Below, piece by piece: positions 1-9,508 of a stretch of DNA of 64,000 nt. The position numbers and the translations under genes are program-made. The first letter of the stretch is position 1, and each line of letters opens with the position of its first letter. This DNA comes from Gammaproteobacteria bacterium (lineage in GTDB: Bacteria > Pseudomonadota > Gammaproteobacteria > Steroidobacterales > JABDKV01): positions 80,779-144,778 of the forward strand of contig JAOTXU010000008.1 of NCBI GenBank assembly GCA_029862165.1, given 5' to 3'. The notes beneath the pieces are model-generated. The model was not told the origin of the DNA, made no database searches, and saw only the letters and a list, made by a program, of their open reading frames with translations.

Positions 1-117
1 CAGGCCCCAGATTCGCCCACTGCCATAATTGGCACATAAATAGACGCCCTCAAGGGCCGGAAAATCGGTGCCACTATAGACGTGGCCGCCTGTCACGGAG
101 CTACCCGGCAGACGCAC
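1..117 (-). pseudogene. Fragment of PQQ-dependent sugar dehydrogenase-like gene (5'-truncated, runs off window)
   Basis: Reading leftwards from about position 117, the minus strand encodes PGSSVTGGHVYSGTDF, then PALEGVYLCANYGSGRIWGL. This matches the late-blade pattern of the sorbosone/glucose dehydrogenase beta-propeller family (GxSVTGGYVYRG..PALxGxYxxxDxxSGRIW). In those proteins the pattern lies far from the N terminus. Here an in-frame TGA sits just upstream (about 126-128) and the 3' end of gor is only about 40 bases away, so the usual N-terminal propeller is absent. The rest would continue below position 1. I infer a decayed or truncated copy. A short functional gene starting at the GTG at 115-117 is possible but less likely. 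Family assignment is from motif memory only. Confidence 0.45.
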
Positions 118-154
118 AATAATGTATCACGCAACCACGCGCGGCTAAAAAGAT

Positions 155-1504
155 TTAAGCCAGAGTGACTACCTCTTCGGCCGACGTGGGGTGTATCGCG
201 ACGGTGTCGTCGAAATCTCGCTTGGTCGCGCCCATCTTTATGGCCACGGCGAATCCCTGGAGCATTTCATCTGCGCCCGGACCGATTACATGACAACCGA
301 CTACACGCTCTTGTGCGCCAGTAACAACGAGCTTGGCGGCCGCCTGTGCCTCGCGACCACTTAGTTGGTCGTACATCGGCTTGTAGCTTGATTCGTATAT
401 ACGAACATCGGCCCCGAACTTTTCTCGTGCTTCGGGCTCGGTTAAGCCGACGGTGCCAATAGTCGGATGACTAAACACGACTGTCGGGATGCAGTCATAG
501 TCCAGCTTGCGATCGGCGTCGCCGCCAATAACCCTGTCGGCCAGTCTTCTGCCAGCAGCGATCGCTACCGGAGTCAGCTCCGCCCGACCGGTTACGTCGC
601 CGATCGCATAGACACCTGCCACATTGGTATTTTGCATTTCGTCGCTAATCACGACGCCGTCCTCGCGGATCGCAACACCCGCCTTGTCCAGACTGAGGTC
701 TGCACTGTTGGGTCCGCGACCGATTGCCCAGAGCACTTTGTCAAAAACCCCCAACGAGGCGTGATTGGTATCCAACAAGGAGATTTCCCCACCGTCCGCG
801 GCTGCCAGTTCTGCCACACGTGAATCCGGTACCACATCAATGCCGGCGTGGCCTAATTCATCAGTAAGGATGCTACGCAGCATCGGATCAAAGCGCCTGA
901 GTACGCCATCGTATCGAACATAGATACGTACCTCTGCGCCCAGTGCAGCGAACATGCCTGCCAACTCGACGGCGATATAGCCACTGCCAATTACGGCAAC
1001 ACTATCCGGACATTTCTCCAACTGAAAAAAATCATCCGATACGATTCCCAGTTGGGCGCCGGGGATATCCGGCACCCGGGGCTTGCCACCGGTTGCGATA
1101 ACGATGTGATCGGCACTCATCTGCCGGTCACCGACGCGCACAGTATGTGCGTCGACAAAAGATGCATGGCCACGATATAGATTCACATCACGTCGCTGCA
1201 GATTACGCTCGTATATTGCGTTCAGTCTTGCAACGTAGGCGTCACGCCGCTCTTTAAGCAGTGCCCAGTTATGTCCGTGTACTGCTACGTCGAACCCGTA
1301 ACCGCCGGCGTCTTCCAACACATGAGCAATTTGCGCCGCATACCACATGACCTTCTTTGGAACACAACCCACATTGACACAGGTGCCACCCAGTCGACCG
1401 GATTCGATTACCGCGGCGCGGGCTCCGTGAATCGCGGCACGTTGGGCAGCGGCAAGACCGCCGCTACCGCCCCCGATAGATAATAAATCGTAGTGTTCCA
1501 TCAT
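155..1504 (-). CDS. gor: Glutathione-disulfide reductase
   Basis: A 449-residue cytosolic flavoprotein that reduces oxidised glutathione with NADPH. The N-terminal FAD-binding motif GGGSGG is at residues 11-16. The redox-active disulfide motif [13 protein letters not shown] puts the cysteines at 42 and 47. The NAD(P)-binding segment [11 protein letters not shown] is followed by arginines in [11 protein letters not shown], the pattern that selects NADPH in glutathione reductases. The C-terminal HPTSAEE holds the catalytic base His438. Length is normal for the family. Two adjacent ATG codons begin the gene, with a purine-rich GGGGAA just upstream. It starts 12 bases after the glycosyltransferase stop, so the three minus-strand genes probably share a transcript, although the neighbours suggest no redox link. 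Confidence 0.95.
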   Translation of the reverse strand: MMEHYDLLSIGGGSGGLAAAQRAAIHGARAAVIESGRLGGTCVNVGCVPKKVMWYAAQIAHVLEDAGGYGFDVAVHGHNWALLKERRDAYVARLNAIYERNLQRRDVNLYRGHASFVDAHTVRVGDRQMSADHIVIATGGKPRVPDIPGAQLGIVSDDFFQLEKCPDSVAVIGSGYIAVELAGMFAALGAEVRIYVRYDGVLRRFDPMLRSILTDELGHAGIDVVPDSRVAELAAADGGEISLLDTNHASLGVFDKVLWAIGRGPNSADLSLDKAGVAIREDGVVISDEMQNTNVAGVYAIGDVTGRAELTPVAIAAGRRLADRVIGGDADRKLDYDCIPTVVFSHPTIGTVGLTEPEAREKFGADVRIYESSYKPMYDQLSGREAQAAAKLVVTGAQERVVGCHVIGPGADEMLQGFAVAIKMGATKRDFDDTVAIHPTSAEEVVTLA

Positions 1505-1516
1505 GTTCTTCCCCGC

Positions 1517-2758
1517 CTACGCAGACTTACGCAGTATTTCTCTGTACCAGGACTCAAGACCTGCAACGAGCCGGTCCCACCGAAAATAACTCTCCGCAAT
1601 TTCGCGTGCCCGCCGGCCGATTGCGGCCGCCTGTTCCGGGTTGGCAATCAACGTCAGGACCGCCTCGGCCATCGCATCGGGCTCGGGCTCGGCCAACACA
1701 CCCACTTCGTGCTCTGTAAAAAGTCGCTGCACTTCGCCGACCGGATTGGAAACCGTTGGCCTGCCCACACACATATAATCGCCAATCTTATTTGGCCAGC
1801 GCCCGCGGTTACTCACCGTGTCGGGATAGGGCATCAGAAACACATCGGCCGCGGCCAGGTGGTCAGCCAGCTCCGCATAAGGCACGCGACCCAGTACACG
1901 AATAGCCCGGCGCGCGCTTTCGCCGACGTCGATTTGGCGAATGTCGGCCTCGCGCACACCGACCAGTAGCAACAGTGCGTTTTTGCGGACGGCATGTACT
2001 CGTTCGAATGCAGCAAATGCCAACGGCAAATCGACCAACACATCCAGACCGGCGAAACATAGCACCGGTTGATCCATTGCTATGCCAAGTCGTCCGCGTA
2101 TGTCTTTTTTTGTGCAGATCGGGTCGAACGCCGCAAAATTGGCGCCACCGGGGATCCACTTGCACCGTTCACGCGGCACACCGAGGGTTATGGCGCGCTC
2201 AATCAGTGCATGGGACACAGCGGTAAGGCCGTCAAGTTTGTTGCGGTAATGTTCCTCAAAGAAAGTTTCCACACCGGCAAACGCCGCGCGATACCACAGC
2301 GGCCGCCGTTCTTTGATTAACCCACCGCGACCCCACCAGTCGATCCAGTCACTGACGATGGGAATACCGCGTCTGCGCGCATAGGTAAGCGCCGGCCAGA
2401 TAACCGCAAGTCGTGTATCCAGACAATGAATCAGATCGTACCGACGATCTTCGCGAAACAGGAAACGGCCGCGTCGCAGCGCGCAGACTGGATCCCAACC
2501 CTGGCGTAAGGATCCGATCAAAAGATCGGGGTTCTCGATGAGGCGAAAGCCGTCTACGTGTTCTATCCGAGTGCACAACCGCTCCGTTTGCGCATGGCAC
2601 ATGACATCGACATCATGACCGCGAGCTGCCAGCTCACGCGCCCATGGCTGTGCACGAAAGCTAATCTTGAAACGGCGATGATTACTAATGAGTAACAATC
2701 GCAGCGGTCCGGTTTCGCCAGCCGTCACTTTCCGCCGCACCGCTGCGTCTGCATTCAT
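1517..2758 (-). CDS. Glycosyltransferase family 4 protein
   Basis: About 413 residues with the GT-B two-domain plan. The N-terminal acceptor domain starts LRLLLISNHRRFK and includes an ARELAARGHDVDVM strand-helix. The C-terminal donor domain carries GGANFAAFDP, a VLCFAGLD strand, and the sugar-nucleotide region around NKIGDYMCVGRPTVSNPVGE. It probably transfers a sugar from a nucleotide donor to a lipid-linked or cell-surface glycan, but acceptor and sugar cannot be read from the sequence. The gene follows a Wzx-like flippase by 12 bases, which supports a role in polysaccharide or glycolipid assembly. A GTG lies directly upstream of the chosen ATG (2759-2761) and is an equally possible start. 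Confidence 0.85.
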   Translation of the reverse strand: MNADAAVRRKVTAGETGPLRLLLISNHRRFKISFRAQPWARELAARGHDVDVMCHAQTERLCTRIEHVDGFRLIENPDLLIGSLRQGWDPVCALRRGRFLFREDRRYDLIHCLDTRLAVIWPALTYARRRGIPIVSDWIDWWGRGGLIKERRPLWYRAAFAGVETFFEEHYRNKLDGLTAVSHALIERAITLGVPRERCKWIPGGANFAAFDPICTKKDIRGRLGIAMDQPVLCFAGLDVLVDLPLAFAAFERVHAVRKNALLLLVGVREADIRQIDVGESARRAIRVLGRVPYAELADHLAAADVFLMPYPDTVSNRGRWPNKIGDYMCVGRPTVSNPVGEVQRLFTEHEVGVLAEPEPDAMAEAVLTLIANPEQAAAIGRRAREIAESYFRWDRLVAGLESWYREILRKSA

Positions 2759-2770
2759 CACGCTTTCAAG

Positions 2771-4198
2771 CTAATCCGCTGACCGTTGTCCAAAGCTGAA
2801 ATGTTGCCCCAGACTATGCAGCCGTTGCGGCGACAAAGTTGCAATAGACCAGATTCCCAGACGACGTCTAAACAAGACGGCCATCGCGGCACTTTGCATG
2901 ATTAGCACTGTTGCAGATACTGCCGCCACGCCTTCCACGCCGTAATAGCGCCCGGCGAGAAAACCCGCCACCATCGTCACGACTACCGACACCGTGGTAA
3001 TCAGCAATAACGCCCGTTCGTTACCGGTCATAGCCAGCCCAACCAGTGCCGGACCCGCCAAAACAAAAGCAAAATGCGAAATTGCCAGAAGCGTCAGCAC
3101 TGTGGTGCCGCCAGCATAAAACGTGCCGTAAAGAACGGTCATCAGGGTTTCTCCGCCAAGTAATATTATTAGCAGAAAAATGGCTGCCGGAACACAGGCT
3201 AGAGTGGCAACCGATCGAACCAGCGATTCCATCAGCCCGGTGTCCTCAACGCTGTGCAGATCCGAAATCATTGGTGGCACAACCGCGTTGACAATCATTG
3301 CCGGCATTTGCACAAGAACAGCCAATCGTAAAGCGGCAGTGTATAACGCCGTGTCACCGGTGCCGGTGGTGGCGGCAACCAACCATACATCGACCTGACC
3401 ACGCAGCGTAAGCATCAACGTAGCGGCACCGAGTGGCACCGCAATAAGAAGCATCTGTCGGGTAACCGCGCTTTGTGGACGGGTTGATCGAACACGGATG
3501 CGGTCTGCCAAAAATATCAGCGCGACGAAGGCGGTAATTGCCGCGGCTGCGATTCCGGCCAGCACGACGGTGCGGTAACTGACTATGTCCAGGACATTCA
3601 GTGCCAGCAAGCCGATCAGGAACAGACTGCCCGACAAGATCCCACTGCGACCCAGTCCGGCAAATATTTCTGCTTCGCGAATATCGTGATAACTACGGTA
3701 TGTTTCGGCGAGCTGCCGTTGCACCGCGAGCGACAAACACCAGATACCAAGTAACAACGCGTTCTGTGCCAGTAGTGGTGCGTTAATAGGACCACTAAAC
3801 AACGGTCCGGCCACCAGCCACAGCATGAGGCCAGCGATCAACCCGCTGACAATTGCGATTACAAGGCCGCGACGCGCAAACACCGTCCCGCTTTCGCCGC
3901 GCGCACTGGCCGCCGAGACCAGGCGCACAACGGCCTGATCCGCGCCCAAGCCACCGACCAGGGCCACTACCGTAACGACACTAACCGCCAGTGCATAGGA
4001 GCCGAATGACTCTGGCGTCAACAACCGCGCCAGCACAACGCCGATCACAAACGCGACGGTTGCCGAGAACACACGACCACCGATTGCCCATACGCCGCCG
4101 CCCAGCAGTCTCCTGGCGACCAGACGTTGACGTGGGTTATCGGGCATAGGCGCTGGTCGGCGCTTCGTGACTGCCCAGGCTGGCGTCGGCAAAGACAT
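2771..4198 (-). CDS. Oligosaccharide flippase family protein (Wzx-like, MOP superfamily)
   Basis: 475 residues, almost wholly hydrophobic after a basic N-terminal stretch (RRPAPMPDNPRQRLVARRLL). About 12-14 membrane helices are expected. The first helix region, GGGVWAIGGRVFSATVAFVIGV followed by LARLLTPESFGSYALA, is the typical start of polysaccharide biosynthesis/flippase proteins. The likely role is to flip lipid-linked sugars across the inner membrane. The downstream glycosyltransferase supports a surface-glycan job. An internal ATG at codon 18 (4147) just before the conserved part is an alternative start, and neither start has a strong ribosome-binding site. The gene is divergent from prlC, and the 226-base gap (4199-4424) must hold both promoters. 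I saw no convincing promoter boxes there. Confidence 0.85.
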   Translation of the reverse strand: MSLPTPAWAVTKRRPAPMPDNPRQRLVARRLLGGGVWAIGGRVFSATVAFVIGVVLARLLTPESFGSYALAVSVVTVVALVGGLGADQAVVRLVSAASARGESGTVFARRGLVIAIVSGLIAGLMLWLVAGPLFSGPINAPLLAQNALLLGIWCLSLAVQRQLAETYRSYHDIREAEIFAGLGRSGILSGSLFLIGLLALNVLDIVSYRTVVLAGIAAAAITAFVALIFLADRIRVRSTRPQSAVTRQMLLIAVPLGAATLMLTLRGQVDVWLVAATTGTGDTALYTAALRLAVLVQMPAMIVNAVVPPMISDLHSVEDTGLMESLVRSVATLACVPAAIFLLIILLGGETLMTVLYGTFYAGGTTVLTLLAISHFAFVLAGPALVGLAMTGNERALLLITTVSVVVTMVAGFLAGRYYGVEGVAAVSATVLIMQSAAMAVLFRRRLGIWSIATLSPQRLHSLGQHFSFGQRSAD

Positions 4199-4424
4199 TC
4201 GTGGGCATTTATAACTTCTGATTTATCGGCACCGCAACAATCTGATTCTACTCGCAAGGGGCGTGTGTCTCCACTGGCGCATCCATACAATGAAAAAAAC
4301 TGTCCTCAGTACGTGCTGTTCTGGCCGGTCTCATCTACACTGGCGCCTGCCTGCTGGCAAGCCCGAGGGTTACTTCCGGCTAGCAACTCCATACACGCTG
4401 GCCCGCGCCGTTTGAACTACCAGT

Positions 4425-6437
4425 ATGACTAACCCACTCGTGCAACATGACAAGCTCCCGCAGTTCTCGTGTGTTTGCCCTGAACACGTGGAACCGGCAT
4501 TGGATCATCTCCTGTCCGAAAACAGGCGAGAGATCGAAAAGTTGCTGGCGCATGAGAATCCGACCTGGGAATCGTTAATCGGTCCGCTTGAGCAACTTGG
4601 CCATAAACTGAGCCGAACCTGGTCACCCGTGGGTCATCTCAATGCCGTGTGTAACGATGAGAAACTACGTGAGGCATACAATCGCTGCTTGCCGAAACTC
4701 ACAGAGTATGAAACTGAGCTAAAGCAGGACGAAAGACTATACGAAGCGTTTCTGTATGTGCAGAAGAACGACCAGCGACTCGATCCGATGCAGCAGCGAT
4801 CGATTGATCTGTCGCTGAGAAGTTTTAGGCTTGCCGGCGTAGCACTGGCGGCAGCGGATAAAGATCAATTCAAAAAGCTAATGCAGAAGCTCACGACACT
4901 ACAGGCACGCTTTGAAGAGAATCTGCTGGATGCAACAAATGCCTGGACCTGTCATATCACCAACGAGAGCTTGCTGGCGGGAATTCCGCAACGGGCCGTG
5001 ACGCGTGCGGCGGCAGAGGCAAAAAAGAGGGACAAGACGGGCTGGGTATTCACCCTCGACTACCCGTCGTATAACGCTATTGTCGGTCATGCCGACTCGA
5101 CATCTCTACGCAAGAAAATGTACACGGCATGGGTCACTCGCGCCTCGGATCAAGGCCCCCACGCCGGGCGCTGGGATAACAGTGACATCATGGAAGAGAT
5201 CCTTGCCGCCCGCCACGAGGCGGCCAAACTGCTCGGCTACTCAAACTATGCGGATTATTCGCTCGCAACCAAAATGGCGGAATCCGTGGATCAGGTCGGT
5301 GTCTTCCTGCGGGACCTGGCCCAGCGCAGCTACGACGCCGCGACAGATGAATTCGAGGAGTTGGAACACTTTGCGGGTCATGAGCTGAATGCATGGGACG
5401 TGGCCTACTTCAGCGAGAAGCTGCGACGCGAGAAATTTGCCATCTCCGACGAAGAACTCCGGCCCTATTTTCCCATTTCCCAGGTGATGCAGGGAATGTT
5501 TGATGTCGTGCAGGAAATTTTTGGAGTTGACGTGCGCGAGCGGGAAGGTGTGGATGTTTGGAACGCCGACGTCCGTTTTTTTGACGTCATTGGAGCAGAC
5601 GGTGCATTGCATGGTTCGTTCTATATTGATCTCTATACACGCTCAGCCAAGCGTGGCGGTGCCTGGATGGATGATTGCATCGGTCGAACACGCACTACTA
5701 GCGGTGTCGTAAATCCGGTTGCGTATCTGTGCTGTAACTTCATGCCATCGGTCGGTGACACACCGCCGCTGCTCACGCACGACGAAGTTATTACCCTTTT
5801 CCATGAATTTGGACACGTTTTGCATCACATACTCACACGAGTTGATTATCCCAGCGTCTCGGGGATCAATGGAGTGGCGTGGGACGCCGTCGAGTTACCA
5901 AGTCAGTTCATGGAAAACTTCTGTTGGTTTGAGCAGACCGTGCCGATGATCTCGGGCCATTATCAAACCGGGGAGCCATTACCCGACAAAGTCTTCGAAC
6001 GCCTGTTGGGTAGCCGTGCATTCCAAACCGGCATGCATATGGTGCGGCAACTTGAGTTTGCTTTATTTGACTTGCGTACGCATGCCGAATACGAACCACA
6101 AAACGGATCTCGCATCATGGAGATACTCCAAGAGGTTCGACACGAGGTCTCAGTCGTGCCCAGCCCGGCCTTCAACCGCTTCGCCAACGGTTTTGCTCAC
6201 GTCTTCGGAGGCGGTTACGCCGCAGGCTACTACAGCTACAAATGGGCAGAGGTGTTGTCGGCCGATATTTTCTCGGCATTCGAGGAGAATGGTGTACTCG
6301 ATCGCGATACCGGCGATAAATTTCTTGACAGCATACTGCAGCGTGGCGGTGGTGTAGATCCAATGCAGGCGTTTGTAGCGTTCCGTGGCCGAAAGCCGGA
6401 TATCAGTGCCTTGCTGCGTTATAGCGGCATTGCCTGA
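4425..6437 (+). CDS. prlC: Oligopeptidase A (M3 family zinc metallopeptidase)
   Basis: A 670-residue cytoplasmic zinc oligopeptidase that degrades short peptides, including cleaved signal peptides. The zinc motif HEFGH lies at residues 460-464, within LFHEFGHVLHHIL. The third ligand is the glutamate in AVELPSQFMENF at about residue 490. The C-terminal FANGFAHVFGGGYAAGYYSYKWAEVLSAD block is the substrate-binding signature of the PrlC/thimet group. Length fits E. coli PrlC (about 680). The stop codon overlaps the xthA start by one base, so the two are probably translationally coupled. The ATG at 4425 is the first start with the conserved N terminus (NPLVQHDKLPQFS), but no strong ribosome-binding site precedes it. 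Confidence 0.95.
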   Translation: MTNPLVQHDKLPQFSCVCPEHVEPALDHLLSENRREIEKLLAHENPTWESLIGPLEQLGHKLSRTWSPVGHLNAVCNDEKLREAYNRCLPKLTEYETELKQDERLYEAFLYVQKNDQRLDPMQQRSIDLSLRSFRLAGVALAAADKDQFKKLMQKLTTLQARFEENLLDATNAWTCHITNESLLAGIPQRAVTRAAAEAKKRDKTGWVFTLDYPSYNAIVGHADSTSLRKKMYTAWVTRASDQGPHAGRWDNSDIMEEILAARHEAAKLLGYSNYADYSLATKMAESVDQVGVFLRDLAQRSYDAATDEFEELEHFAGHELNAWDVAYFSEKLRREKFAISDEELRPYFPISQVMQGMFDVVQEIFGVDVREREGVDVWNADVRFFDVIGADGALHGSFYIDLYTRSAKRGGAWMDDCIGRTRTTSGVVNPVAYLCCNFMPSVGDTPPLLTHDEVITLFHEFGHVLHHILTRVDYPSVSGINGVAWDAVELPSQFMENFCWFEQTVPMISGHYQTGEPLPDKVFERLLGSRAFQTGMHMVRQLEFALFDLRTHAEYEPQNGSRIMEILQEVRHEVSVVPSPAFNRFANGFAHVFGGGYAAGYYSYKWAEVLSADIFSAFEENGVLDRDTGDKFLDSILQRGGGVDPMQAFVAFRGRKPDISALLRYSGIA

Positions 6438-7216
6438 TGAAGATTGCAACCTGGAATGTAAACTCGTTACGAGTGCGTCTTCAGCATGTCTGTGACTGGT
6501 TGCAGGAACACGAACCGGACATACTCGGACTACAAGAAACTAAATTACCCGATCACGATTTTCCCGCCGATGCATTTTTTGATCTCGGCTACGAATGCCG
6601 CTTTAGCGGGCAGAAAACCTACAATGGCGTGGCGCTGATCTTCAAAACCGATCGACTGAGTAGCCCCACAGATCTAGTTACCCGTTTCGACGGTTTCGAT
6701 GACGCTCAAAAACGCGTTATTGCGGCAAGCTTTGACGATATACGCATTTACAATCTGTACGTGCCCAATGGTCAGGCAGTGGGATCGGAAAAATACGCGT
6801 ACAAACAAAGATGGATCACCGCACTGCATGAGCAGATCGCTACCGAAATAAAAGACCACAAGAAAATTGTACTCATGGGTGACTTCAACATCGCCCCCGA
6901 GGACAGAGATATCCACGACCCAAAAGAGTGGAAAGGCAAGATAATGTGCAGCGATAGCGAGCGTGCAGCGCTAGCCAGTATCTGCGGTTTGGGATTCACC
7001 GATTTGTTCCGTTCGTTTGACCAACCGGAGCAGGTTTTTAGCTGGTGGGATTATCGTATGGGGGCATTTCGGCGCAATCGTGGGTTACGCATCGATCTGA
7101 TCCTTTGCACCGATGCGTTGCTCAAAACTTCGACAAAGTGCCAGGTCGATATCGAGCCGAGGAAACTGGAAAGAGCGTCCGATCACGCACCGGTATGGGC
7201 CCATTTCAACCTTTAG
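6437..7216 (+). CDS. xthA: Exodeoxyribonuclease III (AP endonuclease)
   Basis: 259 residues of the exonuclease III/APE1 family, which cuts DNA at abasic sites and removes 3' blocks during base excision repair. The family signatures appear in order: MKIATWNVNSLRVR at the N terminus, the metal-binding glutamate in LGLQETKLPD, NLYVPNG, the catalytic LMGDFNIAPEDRDI, RIDLILCT, and the final catalytic histidine in RASDHAPVW. Length is close to E. coli XthA (268). The start ATG shares its A with the last base of the prlC stop, implying coupled translation. Confidence 0.95.
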   Translation: MKIATWNVNSLRVRLQHVCDWLQEHEPDILGLQETKLPDHDFPADAFFDLGYECRFSGQKTYNGVALIFKTDRLSSPTDLVTRFDGFDDAQKRVIAASFDDIRIYNLYVPNGQAVGSEKYAYKQRWITALHEQIATEIKDHKKIVLMGDFNIAPEDRDIHDPKEWKGKIMCSDSERAALASICGLGFTDLFRSFDQPEQVFSWWDYRMGAFRRNRGLRIDLILCTDALLKTSTKCQVDIEPRKLERASDHAPVWAHFNL

Positions 7217-7326
7217 AAATTCAAAGTGTGACGAGTGTCTCAATTAGCTGGCATTAATCTCGCTGGACCGCCGCTTTTCTCGTAAACTCGGGGTTCCCCG
7301 TGGCAACGCCTCAGCCCGTTTAGCCC

Positions 7327-8337
7327 ATGAGCACGAACCAGCGCGCCAGCGACTTCGACGTTACCGGAACCGTGCAGGTTAGTTGCCCGAATTCTGTCTG
7401 TGCCGCAATTCGCGACATTTACGCCCAGCTCTATCCCGGGCAATCCTTCGATACACTGGCGCAGGCATTCGAATACTTCCGCCAACTGTTCGTGGGCGAG
7501 GCGCCCGGTTATCGTGGTTGTGACACCGTGTATCACGATATGCAGCATACCCTGGACATGACTCTGGCGATTGCGCGTCTGATTGGGGGTTACGAAAAAG
7601 CCCACGGCCCGGATGAGCAGCTCGGTTTTGAAAATGCCACGCTTGGGGTTGTCACCGCTCTTTTTCATGACTCCGGCTACATACTTCGCGACGATGATGA
7701 CCAGTCCATCAATGGTGCCGAATACACGAGCATTCATATCACCAGGGGCGTTGAGATTCTGTCTAACTTTTTGCCTACTATAGGGCTGGCGCATCTGGTC
7801 GCGCCGGCATCAGAAATCATCCATTTTACCGGTTACGAGAAACCAGCCGATGAAATCAAAACCGACGACCCGCGCCAGCGAGTTGTCGGGCAACTGCTCG
7901 GCACGGCAGATCTAATGGCCCAAATGGCAGACCGGTGCTATCTCGAAAAATGTCGCGATCGTCTCTATTCGGAGTTTGTTCTCGGTGGTGTGGCGGTACA
8001 CTTGGATGGCGAAGGTGACACCAAAGTGGCCTACGAATCAGGACTCGATCTCCTGAAGAAAACACCCGAATTCTTCAAGCGCATCTCCACTGAACGACTC
8101 GATGGTACTTTCGAGGGTGTCCATCGTTATTTCACTGATTGGTTTGGAGGCAAAGACCCGTACCACGCTATGCTGCAGCAAAACCTGCAGTTCCTGGCAA
8201 AGATACTGGAAAATGGCGATTGGTCGGTACTGAAACGACGGCCGCCGGTGTTCACGACCGGTGGCGAAAGCCAGCTAGAAGACACGCAATCAATGGTGCA
8301 ACTCCGGCTCAAGGACATCCAAAGCCCCGTCGACTAG
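7327..8337 (+). CDS. HD-domain protein (PDEase-like metal-dependent phosphohydrolase)
   Basis: 336 residues. An HD-superfamily core is visible: a first histidine region YHDMQHTLDMTLAI near residues 60-75, the metal-binding HD pair at 114-115 in ALFHDSGY, then a histidine in TSIHITRGVEIL and further acidic/histidine positions near IIHFTGYEKP. This arrangement resembles cyclic-nucleotide-phosphodiesterase-type HD folds, so a nucleotide phosphodiesterase or phosphohydrolase activity is likely but the substrate is unknown. No GGDEF, EAL or receiver domain is attached. The gene is probably cytosolic because no signal or membrane segment is seen. It stands alone, with 110 bases to xthA and 235 to the next gene. 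Confidence 0.7.
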   Translation: MSTNQRASDFDVTGTVQVSCPNSVCAAIRDIYAQLYPGQSFDTLAQAFEYFRQLFVGEAPGYRGCDTVYHDMQHTLDMTLAIARLIGGYEKAHGPDEQLGFENATLGVVTALFHDSGYILRDDDDQSINGAEYTSIHITRGVEILSNFLPTIGLAHLVAPASEIIHFTGYEKPADEIKTDDPRQRVVGQLLGTADLMAQMADRCYLEKCRDRLYSEFVLGGVAVHLDGEGDTKVAYESGLDLLKKTPEFFKRISTERLDGTFEGVHRYFTDWFGGKDPYHAMLQQNLQFLAKILENGDWSVLKRRPPVFTTGGESQLEDTQSMVQLRLKDIQSPVD

Positions 8338-8345
8338 TCTTTCGC

Positions 8346-8417
8346 CGGCATCCTGCCGCGTAAGTTCTTACTACAGCCAACGTCCGTCTTTGCGAGGAGC
8401 GCGGCGACGAAGCAATC
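8346..8417. repeat. Degenerate REP-type palindrome and second dispersed-repeat fragment
   Basis: Just after the HD-protein stop, CGGCATCCTGCCG (8346-8358) is the stem of the REP family also found at 33770-33782. About 26 bases further, 8384-8417 reads as a GC-rich stretch ending CGACGAAGCAATCT. I recognise this from memory as another widespread intergenic repeat type of Proteobacteria. The 235-base gap between the HD gene and the DDAH-like gene is otherwise featureless. Confidence 0.4.
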
Positions 8418-8572
8418 TAACTAATCACGCGTTATTGAAGCTGAGTGCGTTGACCCTAGCCCCGGGGCGAGAGGGAATAGTTTCTTGTGGAATCGCGGCA
8501 AGGATCCAGGCGGGATTTTCCTGGCCATATCGTACGGCCTCTTCACCAGCCAATCATATAAAATGTGCGTCA

Positions 8573-9451
8573 ATGACACTGACCCGACAAAACGACACCG
8601 CCCCGCTAGCACGCGTCATCGTCAAGCATGCACGCGATGCGCTGATTGATGACCGGCAGATCGATGCACAATGGCGAGAGTTGAACTACCCGGCACGTCC
8701 CGATCTTTCCGCAGCGCTGGCCGAATACGACGAATTCGTTGCGGCGTTAAACAAGGCAGGTGCGGAACTGTATTTGCTTCCCCCCGACGAGAACACCGGA
8801 CTTGACTCGCTGTATCCACGCGACGCCGCTGTCATGTGCGAACACGGTGCGATCCTTTGCTCCATGGGCAAGGCCGCACGGCGCGGTGAACCAGCGGCCC
8901 TCAAATCGATGTTTAGACGTCTTGAAATTCCAGTCTGTGGCGAGATTTCCGGAGCGGGCCTGCTTGAGGGCGGTGATGTCGTGTGGCTGGGTGAACAGAT
9001 ACTGGCTGTGGGACTTGGTTATCGTACCAATGCCGAGGGCATAGAACAGTTACGCGAATTGTTGACGGGCGTGATCGATGAGTTAATCGTGGTACCGCTA
9101 CCCCATTGGCGCGGTCCCAATGATGTCTTCCACTTGATGTCCATGATTAGCCCGATTGATTCAGATCTGGCAGCCGTATACTCGCCGTTATTGCCGGTGC
9201 CGTTTCGTGAGCGACTACTAAGCCTGGGCATAGAACTGGTTGAAATTCCTGACACGGAATTCGCCACACAAGCCTGCAACATTCTGGCCCTGGGTCCGCG
9301 CAATGTATTGATACCGGATGGCAATCCGCAGACACAATCCAGACTCGTCGACGCAAATGTGGCTGTGCATGTATATCGCGGCACCGAAATATCACAAAAA
9401 GGCGGTGGCGGCCCGACCTGTTTAACGCGACCGCTCGAACGCTATGCCTAG
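8573..9451 (+). CDS. Dimethylarginine dimethylaminohydrolase-like protein (amidinotransferase superfamily)
   Basis: 292 residues from the ATG at 8573. A longer reading from 8390 would add an atypical, repeat-derived N terminus, so the later start is preferred. The guanidino-modifying superfamily is recognised by the acidic LLEGGDVVW segment, a catalytic-type histidine at 187 (NDVFHLMSM) and the C-terminal nucleophile Cys283 in GGGGPTCLTRPL. DDAH hydrolyses methylated arginines to citrulline and methylamines, while arginine deiminase acts on arginine. The length (DDAH about 255-285, ADI above 400) and the one-domain plan favour DDAH. It is followed after 57 bases by an ABC importer of the quaternary-amine class, which raises the possibility of uptake linked to degradation. 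Exact substrate is inferred. Confidence 0.75.
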   Translation: MTLTRQNDTAPLARVIVKHARDALIDDRQIDAQWRELNYPARPDLSAALAEYDEFVAALNKAGAELYLLPPDENTGLDSLYPRDAAVMCEHGAILCSMGKAARRGEPAALKSMFRRLEIPVCGEISGAGLLEGGDVVWLGEQILAVGLGYRTNAEGIEQLRELLTGVIDELIVVPLPHWRGPNDVFHLMSMISPIDSDLAAVYSPLLPVPFRERLLSLGIELVEIPDTEFATQACNILALGPRNVLIPDGNPQTQSRLVDANVAVHVYRGTEISQKGGGGPTCLTRPLERYA

Positions 9452-9508
9452 CTTGGGGCAATCTTGCATCGTGATATTCTCCATCACCCCGGTGCCAAAG
9501 CCTCAAAC

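Noticed and set aside
1493..1969. 158-codon open frame antisense to the glycosyltransferase
   Set aside because: No motif, and it overlaps the conserved donor-binding domain of the real gene.
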